A DNA stretch of 64,000 nucleotides from JAHBNG01 sp039028975 (GTDB taxonomy: Bacteria > Chloroflexota > Anaerolineae > Caldilineales > Caldilineaceae): assembly GCA_039028975.1 (NCBI GenBank), contig JBCCHB010000066.1:1-64000 (forward strand). Reading direction: 5' to 3'. Both the position numbers and the translations under genes were made by a program. The notes beneath the pieces were generated by a model. That model did not search any database and had not been told where the DNA came from. It saw nothing but the letters and a program-made list of their open reading frames with translations. Positions 1-8,659 of this stretch are shown here, one piece after another. Position 1 is the stretch's first letter. Each line of letters opens with the position of its first letter.

Positions 1-7
1 GACGCGC
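1..7. other. Putative left attachment core (attL)
   Basis: GACGCGC at the very start of the window equals the 7-bp word at the right junction (19294-19300) and in intact yifB. The sequence after it (ATCGGCG...) is unlike yifB, as expected on the element side of attL. The base pairs before position 1 would decide this. Confidence 0.4.
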
Positions 8-18
8 ATCGGCGTACT

Positions 19-52
19 AAGGCCGTTATTTAGCCTTATTTTTGGCTTTTTT
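19..52 (+). terminator. Weak terminator-like hairpins near the left end
   Basis: AAGGC (19-23) can pair with GCCTT (33-37), or AGCC (32-35) with GGCT (44-47) followed by a T run (48-52). The stems are short. A terminator here would shield the element's genes from transcription entering from outside. Confidence 0.25.
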
Positions 53-361
53 ACATCCTTATTCGTATTTCTTAGGGCAACTTTCAACCGTTGCTCACTT
101 TTGTTTGCGCTTTTCTCTCCGATTTACCGCAAACGAAAGTATAAGTCAATGATAAAAATATAAAACAGGGAAATTTTCTCCCCATATCGGCTATCGAAAA
201 ATAGTAAGCTAATAAGCATCCCGATAGGGCGAGGTATCCCTAATGGATGCTTCGGCTCTGGGTGATGGAGTTTTACTCACAATTTGTACCCGATGTTGAG
301 ACCATTATCTCAACATCATTTCGCATTTCGTGACCTATCAACTTATTAAAGGGACAGACAG
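53..361 (+). promoter_or_regulatory. Structured 5' leader of the first gene: two hairpins
   Basis: This gap holds no gene that I can support. At 214-252 AAGCATCC pairs with GGATGCTT, enclosing an inner stem TAGGG/CCCTA. At 292-317 GATGTTGAGA pairs perfectly with TCTCAACATC around a 6-nt loop. The second hairpin ends 44 bases before the ATG at 362. Similar leader hairpins precede many other genes of the element. Confidence 0.5.
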
Positions 362-1138
362 ATGAAGAACAGAACCGAAGTAGCAGCACCCTCGTTGGCG
401 AGCATGTTTTCTCCACCGAGTGCGCTGGATATGGAGTGGGTAGTAAAAGGAAGCAATGGCAAAGAGATTACGATGCTGAATCCTGTTATGCTATCTCCAG
501 AACATGAGAGGCATAATCAGGAAGTCATGACAATATCACAACATTATGATCTGGATGTCAAACGTGCTTTCGCTATGGAATTATTCAGCGGTCAGTTTAC
601 TGTGGAACATCCTCAGACAAACACCGAGTGGATGATATGTCCCCTAGCAGAATGCCCGCAGTATAACGATAAGGACGGAACGCCTCTACCTCCTGAACCA
701 CGCAAAAAAATCGTAGAGGCTCAAAAGTATCTCGGCCGACACTTCGATACGTATTACATTGCTCATCAAATGATTCTCGGAACAAGTGTGGGCGGCCCTA
801 TAACGGCAGAGATGTTAGCGCCTCCACCTTCAAGAGTCGCTCAACAAAAAGCCGAGGTATTAGGGAATGCAAGCAGTGGTCTATGGAACATGCTAGGCAA
901 ATTAGGACTCGGTATCGGTATTACGGCGGGTGCTGCTGTTGGGGCTGTAGCTGCTGGTCCAGTAGCGGCTGTGGGACTTGCTGCCCTCCTTCTGCTAGAT
1001 CCCATACTTTTCGGGGTGGTCAAAGAGCCAAGTCAACCTCTGGCTGAAGGCACAATGTCACAGTTTTTCTTCATTACAGCGTGGGACTATCAAGAGCCGC
1101 AGAGCCAAGTTGGACTTGTCAAGGCACTTACAGGCTAA
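362..1138 (+). CDS. Unknown protein with glycine/alanine-rich hydrophobic segment
   Basis: 258 residues, not recognised. The N-terminal two thirds are polar. Residues about 176-217 form a Gly/Ala-rich hydrophobic stretch (GIGITAGAAVGAVAAG and on) that could be one or two membrane helices. The ATG follows a purine-rich GGGACAGACAG segment and the structured leader at 214-317. It is the first gene of the element and is followed 17 bases later by a membrane protein, so the two may act together at the membrane. Function unknown. Confidence 0.65.
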   Translation: MKNRTEVAAPSLASMFSPPSALDMEWVVKGSNGKEITMLNPVMLSPEHERHNQEVMTISQHYDLDVKRAFAMELFSGQFTVEHPQTNTEWMICPLAECPQYNDKDGTPLPPEPRKKIVEAQKYLGRHFDTYYIAHQMILGTSVGGPITAEMLAPPPSRVAQQKAEVLGNASSGLWNMLGKLGLGIGITAGAAVGAVAAGPVAAVGLAALLLLDPILFGVVKEPSQPLAEGTMSQFFFITAWDYQEPQSQVGLVKALTG

Positions 1139-1155
1139 AGGAGCAGAACACCACG

Positions 1156-1791
1156 ATGTCACACCGGACCATAGAGGTTGAATTTGTTGTTGCGGAAGAT
1201 GAGCAGTCATCTACAACGAGCATAGTGCCTAGCAACAGAGTGGGAAACAAGCACGTCTCAGGCAAGGCTTTGGGAGGAATTACCCTCGATGAGTACCTCA
1301 ATGCCAGCATGGACTATGCCGAGTGGAAGACCCCATTCACAGAGCGTGAACGAGTGGGCGTCATCTTTGGCTGTGTTGGAATCGTAATCGTGACGCTGCT
1401 CATGTGTTTCACAGGAGACATCAATAGGGCAAGCTACACCTTGACCAAAAGCGGATTCTTGTTACCAGGATTGAATGAGCTATTTGTGTTTTTGGTTGAC
1501 TCCTTCAGGTCACTCACACCAATCACCTTGAGCGGAAACATTATTTCGGGGACTTTGGCTTTAGCTCTTTGGCAAAAGACCCGACTGTTATCGGCTATAG
1601 GAGCATGGCACAAAGTGACATTCGGCATCGCAGTTTGGGGTGGGTTTCAAATACTACTTTGGGTGATGTTGCCAATCGCGGTCGTAGTATTGAATTTTAT
1701 GACTTGGGCAGTTGTCATTGTGATTTCTGTCGCTATTTTTATTTTTGTCGCATTCGTTTTGATTTTGATGGCAGGCATTGCAAACAACTAG
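1156..1791 (+). CDS. Multi-pass membrane protein, unknown
   Basis: 211 residues from the ATG at 1156. Longer in-frame starts would overlap the previous gene. The first 70 residues are soluble. Four to five hydrophobic segments follow, the last two long and rich in Val, Ile and Phe. No family recognised. AAGGAGC lies just downstream of the previous stop codon. It sits between two other membrane-associated genes at the element's left end, where conjugation-related envelope proteins would be plausible, but this is inference from position only. Confidence 0.6.
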   Translation: MSHRTIEVEFVVAEDEQSSTTSIVPSNRVGNKHVSGKALGGITLDEYLNASMDYAEWKTPFTERERVGVIFGCVGIVIVTLLMCFTGDINRASYTLTKSGFLLPGLNELFVFLVDSFRSLTPITLSGNIISGTLALALWQKTRLLSAIGAWHKVTFGIAVWGGFQILLWVMLPIAVVVLNFMTWAVVIVISVAIFIFVAFVLILMAGIANN

Positions 1792-1815
1792 GTAACGAGT
1801 ATAGGAGAAGAAATC

Positions 1816-1920
1816 GTGAAGTACGTTGAGTTATTCGCAGGTGAAGGTTGGCGATACTGTAACTATGACAGTGGTCGTGGCGATTGTAGAGAGATTACTT
1901 GGAAAATAAAGTTGTTTTGA
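1816..1920 (+). CDS. Small 34-residue ORF
   Basis: GTG start with AGGAG (1804-1808) placed seven bases upstream, 34 codons, stop TGA at 1918-1920. The peptide begins MKYVELFAGEGWRY and has two cysteines. It sits tightly between its neighbours, and the next gene's AGGAG follows 20 bases after its stop. No family recognised. The ribosome site is the main support; it could also be chance. Confidence 0.35.
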   Translation: MKYVELFAGEGWRYCNYDSGRGDCREITWKIKLF

Positions 1921-1951
1921 TCGAACATCGGATTTGAACAAGGAGAATGAA

Positions 1952-2740
1952 ATGTCTTGGCGTGCATATTGGGATTACTATTACTTGAATCAAGATCTAA
2001 AAGTAGCGTTAGAAAATGACCCAGGTGAAAAATTTACACTGCCATACCTCAACGAGCAAAACGACATTTCAGTTTGTGGAATGAGCAAATTTTCCCCTGA
2101 CGAAGCGTGTGAGTTCATCACAGATACAAGTGTTGGATACATGGCAGGAAGAAGTTGGCGATTTCCAAATATCTATTCAATTTTTCAGCAAGAGGAATTT
2201 TGTGATGCGGCTTTAGTTATTCGCAAATGGATGTTGGACACAGTTGACTTACTGCCATCGTCTCTAATAAACGAGGTTGACAACGCGGCTTCTAAGCATC
2301 TCGCTAACCGAGAAAAACTCATCAGTAAGTTAACAGTCAAAGAATACACTGATTTCGATATCCCAGACGGATTTGAGATGAACTTGGCTTGGGATGTGTA
2401 TCGCTTTGATATCTTGGGACTTTATGATGCTCGTACCATTGTAGTTGAGGATGATTTGCCGAAGGTTTTTTGGACTGACTTAAAAAAGCGTGTGAATTCT
2501 GCTGCTAAGGTTAATGTTGAGCCACAAGGAGAGTACAGTTTTATTGGTAACGGTTCGTCTGGTCATTACAACGTAGACACCTTCCAGATGACTTGCGACT
2601 GTCACGATTTTACTCAAAGGGGGCAAAAGAATGGGATGCAGTGCAAGCATCTTATAGCAGCGCTGCAAACCGATGGGTCTTGGGAGCGTCATTGGGGTCA
2701 GTATATCCCTAAACGAGGGAGTGATGCATCAAAGCAATAG
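1952..2740 (+). CDS. SWIM zinc-finger protein
   Basis: 262 residues from ATG 1952, which has AGGAG (1941-1945) at good spacing; an upstream TTG (1934) would fall before that site. Near the C-terminus (about residues 213-245) is a SWIM-type zinc motif: CDCHDF, about ten residues, then QCKHLIAAL, giving the CxC...CxH ligand pattern. SWIM fingers occur in DNA- and protein-binding factors, some linked to recombination and transposition. The rest of the protein is not recognised. The gene overlaps the start of the next one by 17 bases, so they are probably translationally coupled. Confidence 0.7.
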   Translation: MSWRAYWDYYYLNQDLKVALENDPGEKFTLPYLNEQNDISVCGMSKFSPDEACEFITDTSVGYMAGRSWRFPNIYSIFQQEEFCDAALVIRKWMLDTVDLLPSSLINEVDNAASKHLANREKLISKLTVKEYTDFDIPDGFEMNLAWDVYRFDILGLYDARTIVVEDDLPKVFWTDLKKRVNSAAKVNVEPQGEYSFIGNGSSGHYNVDTFQMTCDCHDFTQRGQKNGMQCKHLIAALQTDGSWERHWGQYIPKRGSDASKQ

Positions 2741-3563
2741 CCTGATCAGACGGTCTATCAGCACGGCATTACTGGCTTTGATTATTCTTTTTGCTCTAAC
2801 GACCATAGGAAACGTAGCTAAATTTGTTGGCAAGTACCACGCTGGTTTCACTGGCTGGACGCTTGGTACATCAATAGGGGCAACGGTCTTCTTATCCTCA
2901 TACCTGTTCTCAATAGCCAGGACACAGCGAACGAAGTGGACTGCCCTGGTTATCGCAATAGCTTTTGGACTCACGAGTGCGGGCTTTCAAACGGCGCTAT
3001 ATATGATTGAAGGCAATGCACCCTGGTACGTGGCTGTCGCTCTGAGCTTTATTCCGATTGTGTTTGGTGAGACCGGCCTTGCGATTTTGGAAAGCAACTA
3101 TAGCGATGAGGCAGAGAGTGACGGCAGATCCGAGCAGATCATCGTTCTTGAGCAGCAGGTTAAGCAGTTGACGACCCAGTCAGAATCAGTAGAAGGGATT
3201 CAGGAGCAATTAGCATCGCTTCAAGAAGCCATGCAGAAACAAGAGGATGCATACCGACAAGATATGGAAGCTATCTCGACCCAACGAGACGATTTACTGA
3301 CTCTCGTAGCACAGCTTGAGAAGCAAGTAGACGAATTAAACCCGTTATCTCTCATTAGCAGGATGCCGGACAAATATCGAGAAGGCTTGTCTTCCCTCGT
3401 AGAGATAGTATCTGCGGAGAACGTGAAAAATGCTGCTGATTTCCATAGGCTATCAACACTATCAAAGTCACTTTCATACGAGCTATTCAATCTGGCAAAA
3501 GCAATAAACGTTATTGAGCTTGATCCCTCTACCGAGCAGTACGTGGTGAAAGGAAAGGTTTAA
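2724..3563 (+). CDS. Membrane protein with long cytoplasmic coiled coil
   Basis: 279 residues from ATG 2724, inside the end of the SWIM gene and preceded by GAGGGAG. About four hydrophobic segments fill residues 10-130. A long heptad-rich coiled coil follows (about 140-210, LEQQVKQL...LVAQLEKQVDEL), then a soluble tail. The layout suggests a membrane anchor with an oligomerising cytoplasmic rod. It is encoded one base before the next membrane protein, so they form one operon. No family name can be given. Confidence 0.65.
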   Translation: MHQSNSLIRRSISTALLALIILFALTTIGNVAKFVGKYHAGFTGWTLGTSIGATVFLSSYLFSIARTQRTKWTALVIAIAFGLTSAGFQTALYMIEGNAPWYVAVALSFIPIVFGETGLAILESNYSDEAESDGRSEQIIVLEQQVKQLTTQSESVEGIQEQLASLQEAMQKQEDAYRQDMEAISTQRDDLLTLVAQLEKQVDELNPLSLISRMPDKYREGLSSLVEIVSAENVKNAADFHRLSTLSKSLSYELFNLAKAINVIELDPSTEQYVVKGKV

Positions 3564-3564
3564 C

Positions 3565-3975
3565 ATGTTTGAACTACTTCACGCAGACTGGATGTATAAC
3601 ATTAGTGACTTCGTAGGCTGGTTATTTTGGAATGTGTTAGGAATTTACCTGTTCTATCTCTTTATCTTCGTGCCGATTGACAGAGCAATCGGACTACCTG
3701 GGGTGTTTCATGACATGGTAAGGTTTTTATTGAGACTACCATTTCGGATTGTGGGATTGCTATTTGTGGTTATTAGGGGAACAGGTGGATTTCTACGAGG
3801 CGTATTTTTTACAGGTGTGTGGTTAGCGTCGTTCTGCAACAATTTTAGGCGTGAAGTCGGTTCAGCTATGCGAGGGACTCGGCTACCGTTTCAAACGCTA
3901 CAGCAAGCCCAGGAGCTACGTGACACGCTCAGACGTGGTGAATGGCGAAGAAGGGTGCGTACACCTAGACGCTAG
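3565..3975 (+). CDS. Small membrane protein with basic tail
   Basis: 136 residues, ATG 3565 with AGGAAAGG upstream. Two to three hydrophobic segments lie within residues 13-90. The C-terminus is strongly basic (RRGEWRRRVRTPRR), typical of a cytoplasmic, possibly nucleic-acid-facing tail. It is the last gene of the 1952-3975 operon; its stop codon touches the 21-bp inverted repeat that follows. Function unknown. Confidence 0.6.
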   Translation: MFELLHADWMYNISDFVGWLFWNVLGIYLFYLFIFVPIDRAIGLPGVFHDMVRFLLRLPFRIVGLLFVVIRGTGGFLRGVFFTGVWLASFCNNFRREVGSAMRGTRLPFQTLQQAQELRDTLRRGEWRRRVRTPRR

Positions 3976-4061
3976 AAAAGCCATGTTTACGAGGCGTGTT
4001 TACCGAAAACCTTAGCTATAAACCATAGGTTATCGTCCCACCTCGTAAACATGGCTTTTCT
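3974..4061 (+). terminator. Long hairpin, perfect 21-bp arms
   Basis: Left arm 3974-3994 and right arm 4041-4061 are exact reverse complements (they begin AGAAAAGCC and end GGCTTTTCT). The 46-base loop contains a smaller AACCT/AGGTT stem. It starts inside the stop codon of the preceding gene and is followed by GATATTTTTCC. It may be a terminator separating the membrane operon from the ATPase gene. The length of the stem and the large structured loop would also suit a protein-binding or transfer site. Confidence 0.55.
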
Positions 4062-4188
4062 GATATTTTTCCCCAGGAGAACGGGGATTTGTGACCGAGG
4101 TATTTACAGGCAATTTGACTGAGATTTTTGCAGGCTTTCTAGGCGGTAGGGTTTGTCATACGGCTAGAAGGTGTGGGAGGTATATGGA

Positions 4189-5685
4189 ATGGTAATGAAC
4201 TTGATGCCGATGTGGGGCGGAATGAATAATCGGCGGCGGATGAGTAGATTTTTTCATCGTACTGGCATCGACAGGGTACGTGATACGTGGACTGAAGCTG
4301 AGGAGGCTGGTAGTTGGCTTGGTAATGGTGTCGGGAGCTTAATAAGAAGAGTACAAGGCACTAGAGGATCTCGCTCGGATGAAATATGTCCCATAGGAGT
4401 CCTGATTGATGAAAATGGACGTGAGCTAGGTGTGCTAGGCATTCTTCGCCAAGATTTTCTGAAACATTTATTCATATCTGGTCGGACTGGTGCAGGAAAG
4501 TCAACGTTAATTGAACGTCTGATTTTAGATGTCCTAGATCAGTCAAATATCGGACTGCTGATTATCGACCCGAAAAATGATTTCAGCAACACGGTGCTTG
4601 AACATATTCCTGATGAATTGATAGACGACGTTTGTATTATCGATCTTGATGACATTGAGAAACCCGTAGGAGTTAATCTTCTCTCCTGTCCTGAGCAGCA
4701 GTACAAGTATAAGGTCGCCAGTGACCTGTTGCTTATCTTCAAGAAGATATTTACAAGTTGGGGGCCACGTCTCGAAAACCTGCTGCGATACTGTTTGCTA
4801 ACGCTTATAGATGTTCCTGACGCGACACTTCTTGATATTAACCCTCTTCTGACGAATGAGGACTTTAGACGGCAGTGTGTGAAAAATATCACCGACCCCG
4901 AACTTTTACGGTTCTGGAATTACGAGTGGGAAGAAACACCACGGGCAACTCGTAAGGAAGCAACAGGCCCTATTTTTAACAAAGTTAATCAGCTTATCTC
5001 AGTGCCAGTAATTCGTAACATTATATGTCAGCCTGGATCTATTGACTTTGATCAGATTGTAGACGAGGGCAAGATTTTGATTGTCAAGGTAGCCAAAGGT
5101 GGGATTGTTGGAGAAGACATGGCTCAGTTTTTAGGGTCAGTCATCGTATCTAAAATGCAGATGGCTGTCATACGAAAGAAGAGGCTCGACCCTCGTGGCA
5201 GAAAGAATTTCTATATTTTCGTGGATGAGGTGCAGAACTTCGTCACTGAGAGTTTTTCGGTGTTCTTGTCGGAATGCCGTGGGTATGGAGGCGGGCTAGT
5301 CGTTGCCTCTCAGTTTATCGAACAGCTAACAGAGTCGATGCGCCTCTCCTTGGAAAATAACGTTGCTCATAAGATTGAATGCGTGAACCTATCAGGAAAG
5401 TTCATGCAGTCTTTAGATGTGATGGAGGGAAGTGAATCGCTAACATATTATTTGAAAAGTCTGCCACCAGTTGGTGTCGGTGATCCAGCAAAGCGAAAGC
5501 GAATTATTCAAATGAGCAGAGATACGTATGGAACACCTCGGAGTGCAGTCGAGAAATTTCACGCAGAGAGGTATGCACTGTATAGCACTAGCTCTGAACA
5601 ATCAGATGAGAACCGCCGAGCTAAGAGCAAGAAGAAGCGCAGACGGAAACCTGATAGTCCAGATGATGTAAAGTTTGGTATCTAG
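4189..5685 (+). CDS. TraD/TraG/HerA-like coupling ATPase
   Basis: 498 residues from ATG 4189, which follows GGGAGG (4175-4180). Walker A SGRTGAGKST is near residue 100 and is followed by IIDPKND; Walker B IFVDEVQNF is near residue 345. A downstream VASQFIEQL segment matches the TraD/VirD4 C-terminal region. The last 40 residues are basic. Proteins of this family dock DNA at a conjugation pore or translocate along it. There is no clear N-terminal membrane domain, unlike classical VirD4, so it may rely on the membrane proteins encoded upstream. Thirteen bases separate it from the replication-relaxation gene, so they form one operon. Confidence 0.8.
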   Translation: MVMNLMPMWGGMNNRRRMSRFFHRTGIDRVRDTWTEAEEAGSWLGNGVGSLIRRVQGTRGSRSDEICPIGVLIDENGRELGVLGILRQDFLKHLFISGRTGAGKSTLIERLILDVLDQSNIGLLIIDPKNDFSNTVLEHIPDELIDDVCIIDLDDIEKPVGVNLLSCPEQQYKYKVASDLLLIFKKIFTSWGPRLENLLRYCLLTLIDVPDATLLDINPLLTNEDFRRQCVKNITDPELLRFWNYEWEETPRATRKEATGPIFNKVNQLISVPVIRNIICQPGSIDFDQIVDEGKILIVKVAKGGIVGEDMAQFLGSVIVSKMQMAVIRKKRLDPRGRKNFYIFVDEVQNFVTESFSVFLSECRGYGGGLVVASQFIEQLTESMRLSLENNVAHKIECVNLSGKFMQSLDVMEGSESLTYYLKSLPPVGVGDPAKRKRIIQMSRDTYGTPRSAVEKFHAERYALYSTSSEQSDENRRAKSKKKRRRKPDSPDDVKFGI

Positions 5686-5697
5686 GAGTAAAGCAAG

Positions 5698-6966
5698 TTG
5701 GCTCATAAAAAAGACACCAAGAAACGCAGGAAACGATTCGTTCGGGATGGAAATCCTAAAAAAATGCGAATGACGCAGCGAAGCATATTCGTGCTAATCA
5801 AACTGCTTCACATGGTCGTGCTGTGTCGTGACCAGATTTGCAGACTAGGATTTTCCTGGGGAAATCGGATAAATAGTTCGTGCAATCGGCAAATGAGGCT
5901 ACTTTTTGATTCAGAGAGAATATCACGACAACCGCAATACACAGAAGACTTACACGACAACCGACCCTATCTATATTCTCTTGACCTTAAGGGTGTTGCA
6001 TCACTTGCTAAACACTTTGGCAGTCAGAAAGGCGACTTAAGATGGCGCAAGAATCAGCGAACGTCTTACACCCTCTTACATGATCATGATGTCAATGATG
6101 TTTGGATATCTTTTGAGCAGGGGTGGCAGTTACTTGGCTACTTATCTTTGACATGGATCAGCGAACGAGAGTTGAGAAGGCAACAGTTACTAGAGTCCGT
6201 GAAGGTTGAGCGACAAGGGGAATCTTATCCCTACACTGTTATCCCTGACGGCGTGGCGCTCTTTAGGAATTCTTTACGAAGGGCATTCTTCATTGAGGTA
6301 GACCGAGGCAGCGAATCTAAGTCGCAGCTAAAGAAGAAAATCGCCGGGTACTGCGAATATATCAGGACTAAATCTTTTCAAGAGAAATTCGACGTGGACG
6401 ACATGCGAGTCCTATTCGTAGTCCCAGGTCAAAAGCGACTCAATGAAATAACGCTGATTATTGAAGAGATTACGAAAGAGATGAACGTCAGCCCTAGCCA
6501 TTTTGCTCTGTCCTTGTTTGAGCTAGTCACCCCTGAGAACGCGGCAACACGTCGTATTTGGGCAGTCCCAGGAATCCGTAAATATATGGCATTACTGCCC
6601 AAAGACCAAACGATGTTTCAAGAGAAGAAGTTGGCGGAAAAACCTCGACATGAGGTGCCTATGGATGAAGCTCAGGAAGCCTTCACCAAACGCTGGCAGT
6701 TGTTGTTTCGATCCGATTGCGAGTTCACTACCGCTTCAGTTGATGCTGATGAGGATGCTAGAAGTCAGCCAGAACCCATTGATGAGCCGTGGTACACACT
6801 TATCGCTGCTCCGAGGCGGGACACCATGATCTTAATCATTTACCAGTATGTCGATGACAAAATCGCTCTACGGGCGTCCAGACGGCTGACAGAGGTAGAG
6901 ATGGAGACTTTTAATGCAACGATGTATCCATTCCATGATATTGCCAAATTTAGGCGCACGAAGTAG
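5698..6966 (+). CDS. Replication-relaxation family protein
   Basis: 422 residues, TTG start at 5698 with AGGAG eight bases upstream. The N-terminal basic stretch and helix-turn-helix-like region (RSIFVLIKLLHM, then NRQMRLLF and PYLYSLDLKGVASLAKHF) fit the replication-relaxation family found on plasmids and conjugative elements. The middle has a nuclease-fold-like pattern: IPDGVALF, then FFIEVDRGSE and a following lysine cluster. A D-ExD-K nuclease core is possible but not proven. It pairs with the coupling ATPase and is the best candidate for DNA processing at transfer or replication, because no classical HUH relaxase is visible. Confidence 0.7.
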   Translation: MAHKKDTKKRRKRFVRDGNPKKMRMTQRSIFVLIKLLHMVVLCRDQICRLGFSWGNRINSSCNRQMRLLFDSERISRQPQYTEDLHDNRPYLYSLDLKGVASLAKHFGSQKGDLRWRKNQRTSYTLLHDHDVNDVWISFEQGWQLLGYLSLTWISERELRRQQLLESVKVERQGESYPYTVIPDGVALFRNSLRRAFFIEVDRGSESKSQLKKKIAGYCEYIRTKSFQEKFDVDDMRVLFVVPGQKRLNEITLIIEEITKEMNVSPSHFALSLFELVTPENAATRRIWAVPGIRKYMALLPKDQTMFQEKKLAEKPRHEVPMDEAQEAFTKRWQLLFRSDCEFTTASVDADEDARSQPEPIDEPWYTLIAAPRRDTMILIIYQYVDDKIALRASRRLTEVEMETFNATMYPFHDIAKFRRTK

Positions 6967-7051
6967 TCATTCTATCGGACTTATTATTTTTCCTGTTTTT
7001 TACTCGCTGTGTATGAGGTTGAGGCAGGGGTTTTGTATCAGAACCTCTCCC

Positions 7052-7079
7052 TCAATCAAGCTCAGTACACCTTGATTGA
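7052..7079 (+). promoter_or_regulatory. Leader hairpin before 7092
   Basis: TCAATCAAG (7052-7060) pairs with CTTGATTGA (7071-7079), perfect 9-bp stem and 10-base loop. It ends 12 bases before the ATG and right before the AGAAAGG ribosome site, a position where it could control initiation. Confidence 0.45.
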
Positions 7080-7091
7080 TAGAAAGGCAAC

Positions 7092-7445
7092 ATGCCAAAA
7101 ACTACAAGCAAGTACAGACAGTATAGCAGAGGCTCTACCCTTGAGCAGCGGGTGGTTGAGTTCATTTTCCGCTTAACCTGGGAGCTATGCAGGACGCTTA
7201 TCAAGGGTATCGGCTTTTGTGTGATCCGAATGTATCAATACGCCAAAAACCGCTATCAGAGGCGCAAACACAGAGTTCCCAGTGAGATTCAGAAGCTCTG
7301 GATGGATCTCACTCCCGTCATTATGGCTTCTGGTACAGTCAATCTGCGGTTGCTGGAGATTGCTGTAAAAATCTCCATCTTACACATCATCAGACAATCC
7401 AGAAGACATACCGCTACGTTTGCGGAAAAGCTTCTGATTCAATGA
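7092..7445 (+). CDS. Small basic protein, unknown
   Basis: 117 residues with ATG 7092 and AGAAAGG upstream. Strongly basic at the N-terminus and middle (KNRYQRRKHR), with a hydrophobic segment at about residues 24-45 (FIFRLTWELCRTLIKGIGFCVI) that may be amphipathic or membrane-associated. No family recognised. It stands alone between two hairpins. Confidence 0.5.
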   Translation: MPKTTSKYRQYSRGSTLEQRVVEFIFRLTWELCRTLIKGIGFCVIRMYQYAKNRYQRRKHRVPSEIQKLWMDLTPVIMASGTVNLRLLEIAVKISILHIIRQSRRHTATFAEKLLIQ

Positions 7446-7472
7446 TGACCGAGACAGGAAAGTATTAAGCAT

Positions 7473-7532
7473 CCCATTTCTCATGGGAAACAACACTGTG
7501 AGAGTGGCCGGGGTCTCCGGTCCACTCTCACA
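7473..7532 (+). promoter_or_regulatory. Two hairpins leading into 7557
   Basis: CCCAT..ATGGG forms a small stem at 7473-7487. At 7497-7532 TGTGAGAGTGG pairs with CCACTCTCACA, and inside it CCGG pairs with CCGG around a 5-base loop: about 15 bp with one bulge. The large hairpin ends 24 bases before the ATG, just upstream of GGAGG. It may terminate the previous transcript, regulate the next, or both. Confidence 0.5.
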
Positions 7533-7556
7533 ATCTTAACTACGGAGGATATTACA

Positions 7557-8528
7557 ATGCGATGGGTATGGCGGCAGTTAAATATTGTCCACAAAACGAC
7601 AATTTTAGGTTGTTCACTCTGTTTAATCTTGTTCTATTTCAACGGAACACTTCGATTTAGTTCTTATGAACATAGGATAGCTGGAACATGGTCATGCGAA
7701 GAGTTCACTGACGGCTTTGCCTCAACAGAACGCATTAGCAGCACTACTCTTAGAACTACTATCGGAGGGGAATATTTTAGCTGCAAAGAGAAAGGAAAGG
7801 TTAAAGAAATTCAAGTAAGAAATGGCAGTATTACCATACTTTCCGCCAATGGCGCAGAGCGGACAGGAAGCTACCAATTACAGCCTTATGAAGGGGTAGA
7901 AAGTTGGGAGTGTGAAATCCCATGTAATAACCAAACAGTCCTTGTGACACAGCTTGAAATTCCAGACCTACCTACAATACACAGTGAAACTGGTTATAAA
8001 CACTATGTGCTGGAACTATCACCCACCTGGCTAGGATACTCGGAAATGACGATAGGCTCATATGAAGCCTACAACGGAAGAGATCGGATAAGAATGAGTC
8101 GAGTATCAGAATGGAAACGGAACACAACGGCTAGACTAAGCGCACTGGCTGACTACATCGTTAAATTTGGATACTACCTACGCCCTCCAGAGGCTCGCAT
8201 TGTAGGAATTTGGAATTTCTATGCTGGAACTTCAGGCATAACCCGAATTCAATTCACTAGAGAGGATATCACCGTTCAATATTCTGATGGAACCGTAGCA
8301 ACAGGTGTCTATCGTTTAGACCCGTCCTGGCATACAACACCGTGTCGGTGTGACTGGGCGCTGGTAACAAACGTTATTCTAGGTGCAGAATTAAACCCTC
8401 AGCATCACTCAGGTGAACACGAACTTGGACTCTATTTGCTCCAAAATTTTGAAAGAAACATGATGGGAATACATTCTCACGTACCACTCGGTGAAGGAGT
8501 TGGATTTAGCCTGCAAAGGCAGCGTTAA
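7557..8528 (+). CDS. Membrane-anchored protein with two lipocalin-like repeats
   Basis: 323 residues, ATG 7557 after GGAGG. One membrane helix at residues 14-30 (TTILGCSLCLILFYF), then an extracytoplasmic part. Two segments start alike, IAGTWSCEEF (about 41) and IVGIWNFYAG (about 218), each followed by alternating strands ending in GSYQL/GVYRL. This suggests two small beta-barrel or lipocalin-like units, inferred from pattern only. Four cysteines lie in the first unit and two (CRC) in the second. Role unknown. Confidence 0.55.
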   Translation: MRWVWRQLNIVHKTTILGCSLCLILFYFNGTLRFSSYEHRIAGTWSCEEFTDGFASTERISSTTLRTTIGGEYFSCKEKGKVKEIQVRNGSITILSANGAERTGSYQLQPYEGVESWECEIPCNNQTVLVTQLEIPDLPTIHSETGYKHYVLELSPTWLGYSEMTIGSYEAYNGRDRIRMSRVSEWKRNTTARLSALADYIVKFGYYLRPPEARIVGIWNFYAGTSGITRIQFTREDITVQYSDGTVATGVYRLDPSWHTTPCRCDWALVTNVILGAELNPQHHSGEHELGLYLLQNFERNMMGIHSHVPLGEGVGFSLQRQR

Positions 8529-8538
8529 TCTCAGTGCG

Positions 8539-8563
8539 AGGCGGCTGGGATTAGCAGTCGCCT
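8539..8563 (+). terminator. Hairpin after 8528
   Basis: AGGCGGCTG (8539-8547) pairs with CAGTCGCCT (8555-8563) with one G-U pair and a 7-base loop. No T run follows at once. It is the first of a series of stop-proximal hairpins. Confidence 0.45.
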
Positions 8564-8578
8564 GTATTCCCCCCATTT

Positions 8579-8633
8579 TACTCAACTTGCAGATGCCGTC
8601 ATCACTTGGGTGGCGTCATCTCCGAACTGAGTA
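8579..8633 (+). promoter_or_regulatory. Nested leader hairpin before 8727
   Basis: Outer stem TACTCA (8579-8584)/TGAGTA (8628-8633); inner stem AGATGCCG (8591-8598)/CGTCATCT (8614-8621) with one mismatch. It lies between the previous gene's hairpin and the first ribosome site. Confidence 0.4.
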
Positions 8634-8659
8634 GAACTATTCAACAGAAAGGACTCACT

